Below are positions 47,178 to 55,228 of a stretch of DNA of 64,000 nt, in pieces. Made by a program: the position numbers and the translations under genes. Each line of letters opens with the position of its first letter. Position 1 is the stretch's first letter. The stretch comes from Streptomyces sp. NRRL S-37 (lineage in GTDB: Bacteria > Actinomycetota > Actinomycetes > Streptomycetales > Streptomycetaceae): assembly GCF_000721605.1 (NCBI RefSeq), contig NZ_JOIZ01000008.1:1-64000 (forward strand), written 5' to 3'. The notes beneath the pieces were generated by a model that saw nothing but the letters and a program-made list of their open reading frames with translations, made no database searches and had not been told where the DNA came from.

Positions 47178-48011
47178 ATGACACAGGACACCGGGAACAC
47201 GACGCTCGTGGTGACGGGCGCGACGGGGCGTACGGGAAGCCGGGTGGCGCGGGCCGCCGGGGCGGCGGGGCTGACGGTGCGGGCGGCGTCGCGGGCGACC
47301 GGGTTCGACTGGGCGGACCGGTCGACGTGGGCGGACGCCCTGCGGGGTGCGGACGCGGCCTCTCTCGTCCACCTCGCCGATGTCGGCGCGCCCGGTACCG
47401 CCGAGGCGGTCGGCGAGCTGGCCGGCACGGCGGTCGGGCTGGGCGTACGGCGGCTGGTGCTGCTGTCGGCGCGGGGCGAGGACCAGGCGCTGCCCACCGA
47501 GGAGGCGCTGCGTGCCTCGGGCGCGGACTGGACGGTCGTACGGGCCGCGTGGTTCGCGCAGAACTTCAGCGAGGGGCCGCTGGCGGCGGAGGTGCGGGGC
47601 GGGGAGCTGGTGTTCCCGGCGGGTGAGGTGGCCGAGCCGTTCGTGGACGTGCGGGACGTCGCGGAGGTGGTGGTGGGCGCGGTGACGGGCGGGGAGCGGT
47701 ATGCCGGGCGGACGCTTTCCGTGACCGGGCCCCGGCTGCTGACCTGGGGGGAGGCGGTGGCGGAGATCGCGGCGGCGACGGGGCGTCCGCTGGCGTACCG
47801 GGCGGTGCCGGCGCGGGACTACGGCGAGGCGCTGGCCGGCCTCGGGGTGCCGCCCAAGGAGGCGGGTTTCCTCACCGAGCTGTTCGGGACGCTGCTGGAC
47901 GGCCGGAACGCGCGGGTGGAGGACGGGGTGCGGCGGGTGCTGCGGCGGGAGCCGCGGGACTTCGCCGAGTTCGTGGCGGAGGGGGCGGGGGCCGGCGTCT
48001 GGAAGGTGTGA
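47178..48011 (+). CDS. NAD(P)H-binding (NmrA-like) reductase
   Basis: A 277-residue atypical short-chain dehydrogenase. The glycine motif is VVTGATGRTGSRVARAA near the N-terminus; LVHLADVGAPGTAEAVGELA and LVLLSARGEDQALPTEEALR follow, then the NmrA-family WTVVRAAWFAQNFSEGPLAA and PFVDVRDVAEVVVGAVTG. The typical active-site YxxxK is absent, so it may be a sensor-type or a quinone/NADPH oxidoreductase. ATG at 47178 (MTQDTGNTT). Divergent from an AraC regulator likely to control it. Large hairpins lie immediately after its stop. Confidence 0.9.
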   Translation: MTQDTGNTTLVVTGATGRTGSRVARAAGAAGLTVRAASRATGFDWADRSTWADALRGADAASLVHLADVGAPGTAEAVGELAGTAVGLGVRRLVLLSARGEDQALPTEEALRASGADWTVVRAAWFAQNFSEGPLAAEVRGGELVFPAGEVAEPFVDVRDVAEVVVGAVTGGERYAGRTLSVTGPRLLTWGEAVAEIAAATGRPLAYRAVPARDYGEALAGLGVPPKEAGFLTELFGTLLDGRNARVEDGVRRVLRREPRDFAEFVAEGAGAGVWKV

Positions 48012-48071
48012 GCCGAGGGGTTTTCGCCCCCGCCGCCCCTTCCCGTCCCGAAACCGGGGCTCCGCCCCGGA

Positions 48072-48152
48072 CCCCGCTCCTCGAACTCCCCCAAAGGGGG
48101 CACCCCCGGAGGGGCTGAAAATCAGCCCCTCCGGGGAGTTCGAGGAGCGGGG
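48072..48152. repeat. nested extragenic palindrome
   Basis: Outer arms CCCCGCTCCTCGAACTCCCC (48072-48091) and its exact complement (48133-48152) enclose an inner hairpin CCCCGGAGGGGCTGA-AAA-TCAGCCCCTCCGG and a small CCCCC-AAA-GGGGG. Related elements (GGGGCTGA...TCAGCCCC with a GAGGAGCGGGG edge) occur in many copies in Streptomyces genomes. Here it sits between two convergent genes and can also act as a bidirectional terminator. Confidence 0.85.
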
Positions 48153-48163
48153 CGGGAAACGGC

Positions 48164-49303
48164 TCACTTCTCCTCGTGCCCCGGTCTCTCCCCGTTCCTC
48201 GGGTGGGTGGACTTCACGTGGGTGCGCAGGCGCGCCGTGACGTCCTCCGGGGGCAGGAAGCGGGACCAGCGTTCGGGGAACTCGGAGGGCATGTCGGGGT
48301 CCGCCTCGCCGGCCGCGGCGGTGCGGGCGACGTACTCGGCGACCTGCGCCTGCCGCAGCCGCTCGTTGGCCTCGCGGGCCGCGGCCGTCGCGGCGGCCGG
48401 CCAGACCCGGTCGATGGCCGCGTTGACCGCGGCGCCGACGAGCACGGCGAACGCGGACACACCGATCCACAGCAGCACGGCCACGGGGGCCGCGAGGGAG
48501 CCGTAGATGGTGGGGCCCTCGACGGTGTTCGTCAGGTAGAGCCGCAGCAGGAAGCTGCCGAGGACCCACATCGCGAGGGCGACCAGCGCGCCGGGCACGT
48601 CCTCGATCCACGGGGAGCGCACAGGCACGGAGACGTGGTACAGCGTGGTCAGGAAGGCGACGGAGAGCAGGATGACGACCGGCCAGTAGAGGATCTGGAC
48701 GAGCGTCGTCGACCAGGGCACCACCCGGACGACCGCGTCCGGTCCCGCCACCATCAGCGGCAGCGCGATCGAGCCGATCAGCAGGGCCACGATGAACAGC
48801 AGGAAGGCCAGCAGCCGGGTCTTGACGATGCCCCGGACGCCGTCGAGGCCGTACATGACGGTGATGGTCTCGATGAAGACGTTCACCGCGCGGGAGCCCG
48901 ACCACACGGCGATCAGGAAGCCGAGGGAGATCACGTCGGGCCGGCCGCCCTTGGTGACGTCCCGCAGGATCGGCTCGGCGACCTCCGTCACCCCCCGGTC
49001 GGACAGCACCGTCCGGGAGGCGTCCAGGAGGTTGCGCTGCACGCTCTGGATGGTGTCGGCACCGGTCCAGGCGTCGACGTAGCCGAGCAGACCGATCAGG
49101 CTGAGCAGCAGCGGGGGCACCGACAGCAGCGTGAAGAACGCCGCCTCGGCCGCCAGGCCCAGGATGCGGTACTCCATGCACGAGTTGACGGTGTCCTTCA
49201 GCAGCAGCCAGGCGGTCCTGCGTTTGGAGACGTTCCGGTAGAGGGCCCGGGCCCGGTGGAGGCGGCCGGAGGGCGCGTCGGGGGATTCACTTGCTGGCTG
49301 CAC
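48164..49303 (-). CDS. YihY/BrkB family membrane protein
   Basis: A 379-residue membrane protein with six helices: GLAAEAAFFTLLSVPPLLLS, VISLGFLIAVWSGSRAVNVF, LLAFLLFIVALLIGSIALPL, and further ones to about residue 290. The C-terminal tail is long and polar (RLRQAQVAEYVARTAAAG), lying in the cytoplasm. The family was once annotated RNase BN but that is wrong; the role is unknown, perhaps in transport or envelope. The start at ATG 49301-49303 (MQPASESPDAPSG) is divergent from the acyl-CoA dehydrogenase gene. Confidence 0.9.
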   Translation of the reverse strand: MQPASESPDAPSGRLHRARALYRNVSKRRTAWLLLKDTVNSCMEYRILGLAAEAAFFTLLSVPPLLLSLIGLLGYVDAWTGADTIQSVQRNLLDASRTVLSDRGVTEVAEPILRDVTKGGRPDVISLGFLIAVWSGSRAVNVFIETITVMYGLDGVRGIVKTRLLAFLLFIVALLIGSIALPLMVAGPDAVVRVVPWSTTLVQILYWPVVILLSVAFLTTLYHVSVPVRSPWIEDVPGALVALAMWVLGSFLLRLYLTNTVEGPTIYGSLAAPVAVLLWIGVSAFAVLVGAAVNAAIDRVWPAAATAAAREANERLRQAQVAEYVARTAAAGEADPDMPSEFPERWSRFLPPEDVTARLRTHVKSTHPRNGERPGHEEK

Positions 49304-49393
49304 GACCTAAAGGTATCCGTCGTGCCAGGTCGCACTCACCATCAGGCCGGATCGGCGGGTGAGGCCGGCGTACCGCGGGGTAGGTTCGTGGGC

Positions 49394-51028
49394 ATGGCAG
49401 GCACCACGCACACCGTGACCAATCAGGCTCCCCCGCTGGCGCAGTACGACGTGTTCGGCGCCGACCGGGCGCTGGTGGAGGCGGTCGAGCGGCATCTGGC
49501 GCCGGACGTGCTGGACGAGGGCCGCTCCGAGCTGTCGGGGCTGGGACGGACCGCCGGGTCCGCGCAGGTGCAGGAGTGGGGGGTGCTGGCGAACGAGAAC
49601 CCGCCGCGGCTGCGCACCCACGACCGCTACGGTCACCGGATCGACGAGGTCGACTTCCATCCGTCCTGGCACCGGCTGCTCGGCAAGGGCGTCTCGGCGG
49701 GGCTGACGGCGGCGTGGGGGCGGCCGGGCGGGCATGTGCGGCGGGCGGCGGCGTTCGTGGTGTGGACGCAGGTCGAGGCCGGCAACGGCTGCCCGCTGTC
49801 GATGACCCACGCGGCGGTTCCCGCGCTGCGCGCCGATCCGGCGCTGGCGGCGGAGTGGGAGCCCCGGCTGACGTCGACGATCTACGACCGTGCCCTGCGG
49901 CCGCCGGGGCAGAAGCCCGGTGCCCTGTTCGGGATGGGCATGACGGAGAAGCAGGGCGGCAGCGACGTACGGGCGAACACGACGGCGGCGCGCCCGCTGG
50001 CCGAGGACGGCGCGTACGAGCTGACCGGGCACAAGTGGTTCTGCTCGGCGCCGATGTCGGACGCCTTCCTGGTGCTGGCGCAGGCGCCCGGCGGGCTCAC
50101 GTGTTTCCTGGTGCCGCGGGTGCTGGAGGACGGCACGCGCAACGTGTTCCTGATCCAGCGTCTGAAGGACAAGCTGGGCAACCGGTCCAACGCGTCGGCC
50201 GAGGTCGAGTTCGCCGGGACGTGGGCGCGCCGGGTCGGCGAGGAGGGGCGGGGGGTGCGCACCATCATCGGGATGGTGGCGGCGACCCGGCTGGACTGCG
50301 TGCTGGGCTCGGCGGGGCTGATGCGGCAGGCCGTGGCGCAGGCGGTGCACCACTGCGCGTACCGGGAGGCGTTCGGCGGGAAGCTCGTCGACAAGCCGCT
50401 GATGCGCAATGTGCTGGCCGATCTGGCACTGGAGTCGGAGGCGGCCACCACGCTGGCGCTGCGTCTCGCGGCGGCGTACGACGACGGCGGCGAGCAGGAG
50501 CGGGCGCTGCTGCGGATCGCGGTGCCGGCGGCGAAGTACTGGGTGACCAAGCGGTGCGCGCCACTCGCGGTGGAGGCGTCGGAGTGCCTGGGCGGCAACG
50601 GGTACGTCGAGGAGTCGGGGATGCCCCGGCTGGTGCGGGAGTCGCCGCTGAACTCCGTCTGGGAGGGCGCGGGGAACGTCCAGGCGCTGGACGTGCTGCG
50701 GGCGCTGCGCCGGGAGCCGGCCGCGCTGGACGCGTATCTGCGGGAGGTGGGCCGGGCGCGCGGGGCTGATCACCGGCTGGACGCCGCGATCAAGGACCTG
50801 CTGACCGAACTGGCGGACCTGGAGGGCGTCGAGGGGCGGGCGCGACGGCTGACGGAGCGCCTCGCGCTGGTGCTCCAGGGATCCCTGCTGGTGCGGTACG
50901 CGCCGCCGGAGGTGGCGGACGCGTTCTGCGCGGCACGGCTGGGCGGGGACGGGGGCGCGGCGTTCGGGACACTCCCGCACACACTGGACCTGGCATCGGT
51001 GGTGGAACGGGCCCGGCCGGTGTCCTGA
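49394..51028 (+). CDS. AidB-like acyl-CoA dehydrogenase
   Basis: A 544-residue flavoprotein. The opening LAQYDVFGADRALVEAVERH, ALFGMGMTEKQGGSDVRANTT with TGHKWFCSAPMSDAFLVLAQ for flavin contact, RVGEEGRGVRTIIGMVAATR, and CLGGNGYVEESGMPRL-VRESP are AidB-branch motifs, and the C-terminal LPHTLDLASVVERA is typical. E. coli AidB is part of the Ada response and binds DNA; here the ada and ogt genes are 47 kb away, so that link is not positional. ATG at 49394 (MAGTTHTVTNQAPPLAQYD). The substrate, if any, is unknown. Confidence 0.9.
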   Translation: MAGTTHTVTNQAPPLAQYDVFGADRALVEAVERHLAPDVLDEGRSELSGLGRTAGSAQVQEWGVLANENPPRLRTHDRYGHRIDEVDFHPSWHRLLGKGVSAGLTAAWGRPGGHVRRAAAFVVWTQVEAGNGCPLSMTHAAVPALRADPALAAEWEPRLTSTIYDRALRPPGQKPGALFGMGMTEKQGGSDVRANTTAARPLAEDGAYELTGHKWFCSAPMSDAFLVLAQAPGGLTCFLVPRVLEDGTRNVFLIQRLKDKLGNRSNASAEVEFAGTWARRVGEEGRGVRTIIGMVAATRLDCVLGSAGLMRQAVAQAVHHCAYREAFGGKLVDKPLMRNVLADLALESEAATTLALRLAAAYDDGGEQERALLRIAVPAAKYWVTKRCAPLAVEASECLGGNGYVEESGMPRLVRESPLNSVWEGAGNVQALDVLRALRREPAALDAYLREVGRARGADHRLDAAIKDLLTELADLEGVEGRARRLTERLALVLQGSLLVRYAPPEVADAFCAARLGGDGGAAFGTLPHTLDLASVVERARPVS

Positions 51029-51034
51029 GGGGCC

Positions 51035-51248
51035 CGCCCCAAGGGGCGCGGGGAACTGCGCGACCGGCCACCCACAACCCGGCAGCCGCCGACGCACACC
51101 GGGCCACACCCGGTGCCTCACACACCGGCCCCACAAAACCCCGGCCAGGAACACCGCCCCAAAGGGGCGCGGGGAACTGCGCGACCGGCCACCCACGACC
51201 CGGCAGCCGCCGACGCACATCAAGCCGCACCCCGTGCCGCGCACACCG
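51035..51248. repeat. two tandem copies of a ~93-bp extragenic repeat
   Basis: Copy 1 starts CGCCCCAAGGGGCGCGGGGA at 51035 and copy 2 at 51155. They share about 64 nearly identical bases (a one-base indel in the A-run and an A/G change), and then a more diverged tail ending ACACCG at about 51126 and 51248. The motif GGGGCGCGGGGAACTGCGCG is widespread in Streptomyces intergenic DNA. It follows the stop of the acyl-CoA dehydrogenase gene and may help terminate or stabilise its message. Confidence 0.85.
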
Positions 51249-51386
51249 TCGAGCTGCCGCAGGCATGACGCGGGGGTGGTGCTGCGCCGACACGGCACCA
51301 CCCCCGCCGCACAGGCCCCTTACGAGCCGTGGACGCCGCTCGGGACGGCGTCGCTCAAGCTTCAAACAGTCGGGGGCGCTCCACCA

Positions 51387-51413
51387 GGGTTGCAAGGGGT
51401 TGCAACTTGTTGC
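51387..51413. promoter_or_regulatory. TTGCAA repeats upstream of the GAF regulator
   Basis: GGGTTGCAA (51387) is followed by GGGGTTGCAACTTGTTGC (51396-51413), giving two TTGCAA direct repeats 10 bases apart and a palindromic GTTGCAAC. It lies 84 bases before the GTG start, which suits activator or autoregulator binding. Confidence 0.45.
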
Positions 51414-51496
51414 TGCCGTGACCGTACCGATATCGGGTGTTCGCGCCGGGGCAGACGGCAGTATGAGTCCCGACAGCCTTATCTCCGGGAGGACCG

Positions 51497-52783
51497 GTGG
51501 CACTCTCGCCGATGGACATGACGCGACTGGCCGCCGTCGACACGGCGCGTGCGGCGCGGGTGCTCGACGAGGTCCGCTCCGCCGCGCTCTCCGGGCAGCG
51601 TACGCCCGTGGCTCCCCGCCCGGTGATCGGGCAGTCCTGGGAGCGGGTGCTGCGCAGCGGTGTGGACCCGGACCACGGCTTGCACAGCGGTCTGCTGTCC
51701 TGGGAGGAGGTGCAGCGGCGGCGGGAGGCGTCACCGCTGCGGCAGGTGCTGCCGGTGCTGCGGGAGGGGCTGCTGTCGGTCGCGGACGTCGCCCGTCACA
51801 TCATGGTGGTGGCCGACGGGGAGGGCCGGGTGCTGTGGCGGGAGGGCAGCACGCCGGTGCTGCGCATGGCCGACGGGCTGGGTTTCGAGGTCGGCGCGGA
51901 CTGGCGCGAGGAGGTCGTCGGCACCAACGGGGTGGGGACGCCGGCGGTGACGCGCCGTCCCGTGCAGGTGTTCGCCGCCGAGCACTTCGTACGGTCGCAC
52001 GCCGCCTGGACGTGTGCCGGGGCGCCGATCACCGACCCCCGTGACGGGCGGCTGATCGGCGTGGTGGATGTGAGCGGGCCGCTGGAGACGATGCATCCGG
52101 CCACGCTGGCGTGGGTCGACTCGGTGGCCAAGCTCGCCGAGGCGCGGCTGCGGGAGACGCACCTGCGGTCGCTGGAGCGGCTGCGCGCGGTGGCGGCGCC
52201 GGTGCTGGCCCGGATCGACGGGCGGGCGCTGGTGGTCGACCGGCAGGGGTGGACGGCGGCGGTGACGGGGATGCCGTACACGGAGCGGCTGACGCTGCCC
52301 CCGTCGGTGTCGGCGGGCATGCGGTGGCTGCCGGCGCTGGGCCGCTGCTCGCTGGAGCCGCTGGCCGGGGGCTGGCTGGTGCGGGCGGCGGACGAACCGG
52401 TGGCGCGTTCCTCGTCCCGGATCGTGCTGGACCTGAGGGGGCCGCGCCGCTGGTCGGTGGAGGTGTCCGGCGGGGCGGGTTCCTGGACCCGGGAACTGAG
52501 CCCCCGGCACGCCGAGTTGCTGTACCTGCTGGCCGTGCACCGCGCGGGGCGCAGCGCCGCGGACCTCGCCCGGGACGTCTTCGGCGACCCGGACCGTACG
52601 GTGACGGTCCGCGCGGAGATGTCCCGCGTGCGCCGCTATCTGGGCCCTCTCCTGGACCACCGCCCCTACCGGTTCGCGGAGAGCGCCGAGGTGAGGGCCG
52701 TCCTCCCGGACGACCCCCGCGACCTGTTCCCCCACTCGACGGCCCCGGCGCTGGGCCGCCGGCGGCCGGGGCGGGGAGCCTGA
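51497..52783 (+). CDS. GAF domain transcriptional regulator
   Basis: A 428-residue regulator. The N-terminal RPVIGQSWERVLRSGVDPDH precedes a GAF domain (DVARHIMVVADGEGRVLWRE, FEVGADWREEVVGTNGVGTP, GAPITDPRDGRLIGVVDVSG). A second module (residues 225-330) and a C-terminal winged helix (SPRHAELLYLLAVHRAGRSA, TVRAEMSRVRRYLGPLL) complete it. The GTNGVGT signature is that of sigma-54-activator-like (AcoR-type) GAF regulators without the AAA+ domain, as is common in streptomycetes. GTG at 51497 follows GGAGGA. The ligand is unknown. It may control its upstream acyl-CoA dehydrogenase gene or itself. Confidence 0.88.
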   Translation: MALSPMDMTRLAAVDTARAARVLDEVRSAALSGQRTPVAPRPVIGQSWERVLRSGVDPDHGLHSGLLSWEEVQRRREASPLRQVLPVLREGLLSVADVARHIMVVADGEGRVLWREGSTPVLRMADGLGFEVGADWREEVVGTNGVGTPAVTRRPVQVFAAEHFVRSHAAWTCAGAPITDPRDGRLIGVVDVSGPLETMHPATLAWVDSVAKLAEARLRETHLRSLERLRAVAAPVLARIDGRALVVDRQGWTAAVTGMPYTERLTLPPSVSAGMRWLPALGRCSLEPLAGGWLVRAADEPVARSSSRIVLDLRGPRRWSVEVSGGAGSWTRELSPRHAELLYLLAVHRAGRSAADLARDVFGDPDRTVTVRAEMSRVRRYLGPLLDHRPYRFAESAEVRAVLPDDPRDLFPHSTAPALGRRRPGRGA

Positions 52784-52981
52784 CTCCCGCCCGTCAAGAC
52801 CGCGCGGGTCCGTACGGGTGTGCCCGGGGGCACGCTGGGAAGGTCGCCGTTTCGCATATTTGCGGGGTCTTCGGCTCCCGGGCCGTTCGGCTGCCGTAGC
52901 ATCCGGGTACGGGCCACCCCAACTGCTCCACGGTCAACCCTCGGCTCACCGGACGCAGTTGGCTCGTCTCGGGAGGACGTC

Positions 52982-54271
52982 ATGAAGCATCGCGGCAGAC
53001 ACCGCCGGCGCAGGCAGGGCAGAGCGCTGCGGGCGGCGCTGGCCGGGACCGCCCTCGCGCTGACCGCGGCCGCCACCATGATCAGCGCCTCCCAGGCCAC
53101 CGACGCCGACGACCCCGGGGCGCTGAAGCCGCTCACCGCGTCCGCCGAGACCGCGCCGCTGCGGCTGACCGAGCACCCTGTGCCGCGCGAGACGCTGGAC
53201 CGGCTCTCCGACGGGATGGGCCGGCCGGTCGGTGTCGGTTCCGTGCTCGCCGACCCCGACGGCTCCCTGGGCGACGCGGAGGACTGTACGGACGACGACC
53301 GGCGGGCCCTGCCGGCCGAACCCGCCGCGACCCGCGCGTACTGCTGGCCGGGCGCCGACACCGACGGCTGGCGGTCCGGCGCGGTCACCACCTCCGGGGA
53401 CGCGGACGACGACGGCCGCTGGGGCGAGCACCGGGTGATCCTCTCCGGGTGGAGCCGCGGCACCGGCACGCCGGCCGGGGACGGTCTCGCCCGGGTCGCC
53501 TTCGTGGACGCCGGCGACCCGGACGACCTCCGTTACACCTGGGCCCTGCTGACCGTCCCCGTGAACGGCGGCCGGGACTACCGAGGGCTGGGCTCCGCCG
53601 TGTCCGGCATGGTCTGGTACCAGGACAAACTGCTGGTGACCGCGGGTCCGGCGGACGACAGCGCGCTGTACGTGTACGACCTGGGCCGGGTCCAGCGGGC
53701 CACCGTGGACGGCCCGTCGGTCGGGCGGGTGCCCGGCGGCTGGTCGGCGGCGGGAGCGCGGTACGTGCTGCCAGCCGTCGCCTCCTACCGGACGGGCGCG
53801 ACCGGCGCGCCCCGGCCGGACGGCATCTCCCTGGACCGCAGCACCGCGCCCGACAGCCTGGTCACCCGCGAGGCGGTGCCCGCGGACGAGGACGGGCCGA
53901 CCCGGCTGTGGCGGTACGCCTTCAGCACCGGGCCGGAGCGTGCGGGACTGCTCGACCCGGACCCGGTCGAGGTGCACGAGACGGAACTGACCGGTGTGCG
54001 CGGTGTGCTGTCGTACCGGTCGGGCTGGTACCTGGGCCGGACGACCGGGGCACCGGACGAGCGCGGCACGCTGTGGCGGCAGGACACGGAGGGGGCCCGC
54101 CCCACCCGCTGCGGCGCGGACGGGACCCACCGCTGCTGGAGCGGCCCGGCGGCGTCCCTGTCCTACTGGGAGGAGACCGGCGACGTGTGGTCCCAGTCCG
54201 GCCGGATGCTGTTCGCGCTGCCGCTGGCCTCCATGGACCGGTCCCTGGGCCAGGACCTGTCCGCACCCTGA
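52982..54271 (+). CDS. secreted beta-propeller-like protein of unknown function
   Basis: A 429-residue protein. A Lys/Arg-rich start and a hydrophobic core (ALRAALAGTALALTAAATMI) give a Sec signal with cleavage after SQATDA or nearby. The mature part has repeated Tyr/Trp-rich beta strands (VSGMVWYQDKLLVTAGPADD, VLSYRSGWYLGRTTGAPDER, ASLSYWEETGDVWSQSGRML) and a CTDD/RAYCWPG Cys pair. It resembles other streptomycete secreted proteins with lectin-like propellers, but no firm family is recalled. ATG at 52982 follows GGGAGGACGTC, a strong ribosome site. Confidence 0.78.
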   Translation: MKHRGRHRRRRQGRALRAALAGTALALTAAATMISASQATDADDPGALKPLTASAETAPLRLTEHPVPRETLDRLSDGMGRPVGVGSVLADPDGSLGDAEDCTDDDRRALPAEPAATRAYCWPGADTDGWRSGAVTTSGDADDDGRWGEHRVILSGWSRGTGTPAGDGLARVAFVDAGDPDDLRYTWALLTVPVNGGRDYRGLGSAVSGMVWYQDKLLVTAGPADDSALYVYDLGRVQRATVDGPSVGRVPGGWSAAGARYVLPAVASYRTGATGAPRPDGISLDRSTAPDSLVTREAVPADEDGPTRLWRYAFSTGPERAGLLDPDPVEVHETELTGVRGVLSYRSGWYLGRTTGAPDERGTLWRQDTEGARPTRCGADGTHRCWSGPAASLSYWEETGDVWSQSGRMLFALPLASMDRSLGQDLSAP

Positions 54272-54316
54272 TCAGGCGTTCGACAGAAGCTCGTGCCGGA
54301 TGGTTCCCTTTCGGGC

Positions 54317-54889
54317 ATGACCACCATCTCCGTGACCACCTGGTCCCTGGAGCAGACCGCGCCCACCGACCTCCTTCCGGCCGCCGTGCCCGACGGGGAC
54401 GTACGGGTCGTCCGCTCCGAGGTGCCCTCCCCCGAGTTCAGCCGTTTCCTGTACGCCTCGGTCGGCGGGGACATCCGCTGGACCGACCGGCTGGGCTGGA
54501 CGTACGCGCGGTGGCTGGAGCACCTGGACCGGCCCGAGGTGGAGACCTGGGTCGCCTACGACCGGGGGACGCCGGCCGGGTACGTGGAGCTGGAGGCCCA
54601 GGAGGACGGGGTGGTCGAGATCGTCTACTTCGGGCTGCTGCCCGCCTTCCGGGGCCGGCGCATCGGCGGGCACCTGCTGTCGTACGGCACGGCCCGCGCC
54701 TGGGACCTGGCGGACCGCCGGCCGGAGCTGAAGCCGACCACGCGGGTGTGGCTGCACACCTGCAGCAAGGACGGCGAGCACGCCCTGGACAACTACCGGC
54801 GCCGGGGCTTCACCCTGTTCGACACCAAGGTCGAGGACGAGCCGGAGGCGCCGACGCCGGGCCCGTGGGCCGGGGCCTACCCCGTCTGA
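54317..54889 (+). CDS. GNAT family acetyltransferase
   Basis: A 190-residue GNAT enzyme. The acetyl-CoA-binding segment is IVYFGLLPAFRGRRIGGHLL with the R/Q-x-x-G-x-G/A motif RGRRIGG, and HTCSKDGEHALDNYRRRGFT is motif B. Upstream residues (TDRLGWTYARWLEHLDRPEV, TWVAYDRGTPAGYVELEAQE) form the substrate side. Substrate is unknown. ATG at 54317 with a weak ribosome site. A 13-bp hairpin lies 40 bases after its stop and separates it from the sulfur operon. Confidence 0.9.
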   Translation: MTTISVTTWSLEQTAPTDLLPAAVPDGDVRVVRSEVPSPEFSRFLYASVGGDIRWTDRLGWTYARWLEHLDRPEVETWVAYDRGTPAGYVELEAQEDGVVEIVYFGLLPAFRGRRIGGHLLSYGTARAWDLADRRPELKPTTRVWLHTCSKDGEHALDNYRRRGFTLFDTKVEDEPEAPTPGPWAGAYPV

Positions 54890-54929
54890 CCAGCACGGAC
54901 AAGACCGCCTGCGGCACTTGTGACCAACC

Positions 54930-54962
54930 ACACCCTTGTCTCTCATTTCGAGACAAGGGTGT
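54930..54962. terminator. 13-bp stem hairpin before the sulfur operon
   Basis: ACACCCTTGTCTC (54930-54942) and its exact complement (54950-54962) flank the loop TCATTTC. No T-run follows. It can end the acetyltransferase transcript and keep it out of the sulfur operon; use by a sulfur regulator is also possible. Confidence 0.75.
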
Positions 54963-54979
54963 CCGCATCTCGGACGAAG

Positions 54980-54994
54980 CTGGACTGTGTCCAG
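54980..54994. promoter_or_regulatory. palindrome upstream of the Cys leader peptide
   Basis: CTGGAC-TGT-GTCCAG is a perfect 6-bp inverted repeat 23 bases before the leader-peptide ATG, inside the likely promoter of the sulfite-reductase operon. It is a candidate operator for a sulfur regulator. Confidence 0.45.
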
Positions 54995-55016
54995 ATCGCC
55001 ATGACACGCTTCCGTC

Positions 55017-55100
55017 ATGCCTGGAACTGGAATCGCCTTGGTGAGTCGGCGGCACGTCGACCTCGGCCGCATGTCCAGCGCCATCTGTCCGGCGCGCTGA
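55017..55100 (+). CDS. sulfur-operon leader peptide with late Cys codon
   Basis: A 27-codon frame (ATG 55017 to TGA 55098-55100) whose C-terminal half reads VSRRHVDLGRMSSAICPAR. This RRH(V/I)DL...SSAxC pattern is the conserved actinobacterial short leader annotated as putative leader peptide upstream of cysteine and sulfate genes. The single Cys codon TGT lies four codons before the stop. A GTG at 55041 could be the true start of a 19-residue form. In related leaders, stalling at Cys codons when charged tRNA-Cys is scarce changes downstream termination or translation. It precedes the sulfite reductase gene by 128 bases. Confidence 0.8.
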   Translation: MPGTGIALVSRRHVDLGRMSSAICPAR

Positions 55101-55154
55101 GAGCACCCAGCACCGCCCGACATCCCTTCTTCGCCTCACTCCCCGCGCAATGAC

Positions 55155-55174
55155 GCGCACTTAGATCCGTGCGC
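55155..55174 (+). promoter_or_regulatory. hairpin between leader peptide and sulfite reductase
   Basis: GCGCAC-TTAGATCC-GTGCGC lies 55 bases after the leader stop and 54 bases before the sulfite-reductase start. It could be the attenuator or a sequestering hairpin that responds to leader translation. Other pairings with the leader region would have to be computed. Confidence 0.45.
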
Positions 55175-55228
55175 GCATAAGCACAGGTCAGAGCCGCATT
55201 CCCGCCTGTCCCGAAGGACGTATCAACC

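Larger units (their letters stand above)
51029..51496. other. 468-base intergenic region with repeats and promoter
   Basis: It contains two tandem copies of an extragenic repeat (51035-51248), then a less-repetitive stretch, then a TTGCAA-rich site (51387-51413) and the start region of the GAF regulator. No supported coding sequence is seen on either strand. Confidence 0.6.

Noticed and set aside
49307..51301. 664-codon minus-strand frame over the acyl-CoA dehydrogenase
   Set aside because: Arg/Pro-rich antisense; the plus-strand gene is unambiguous.
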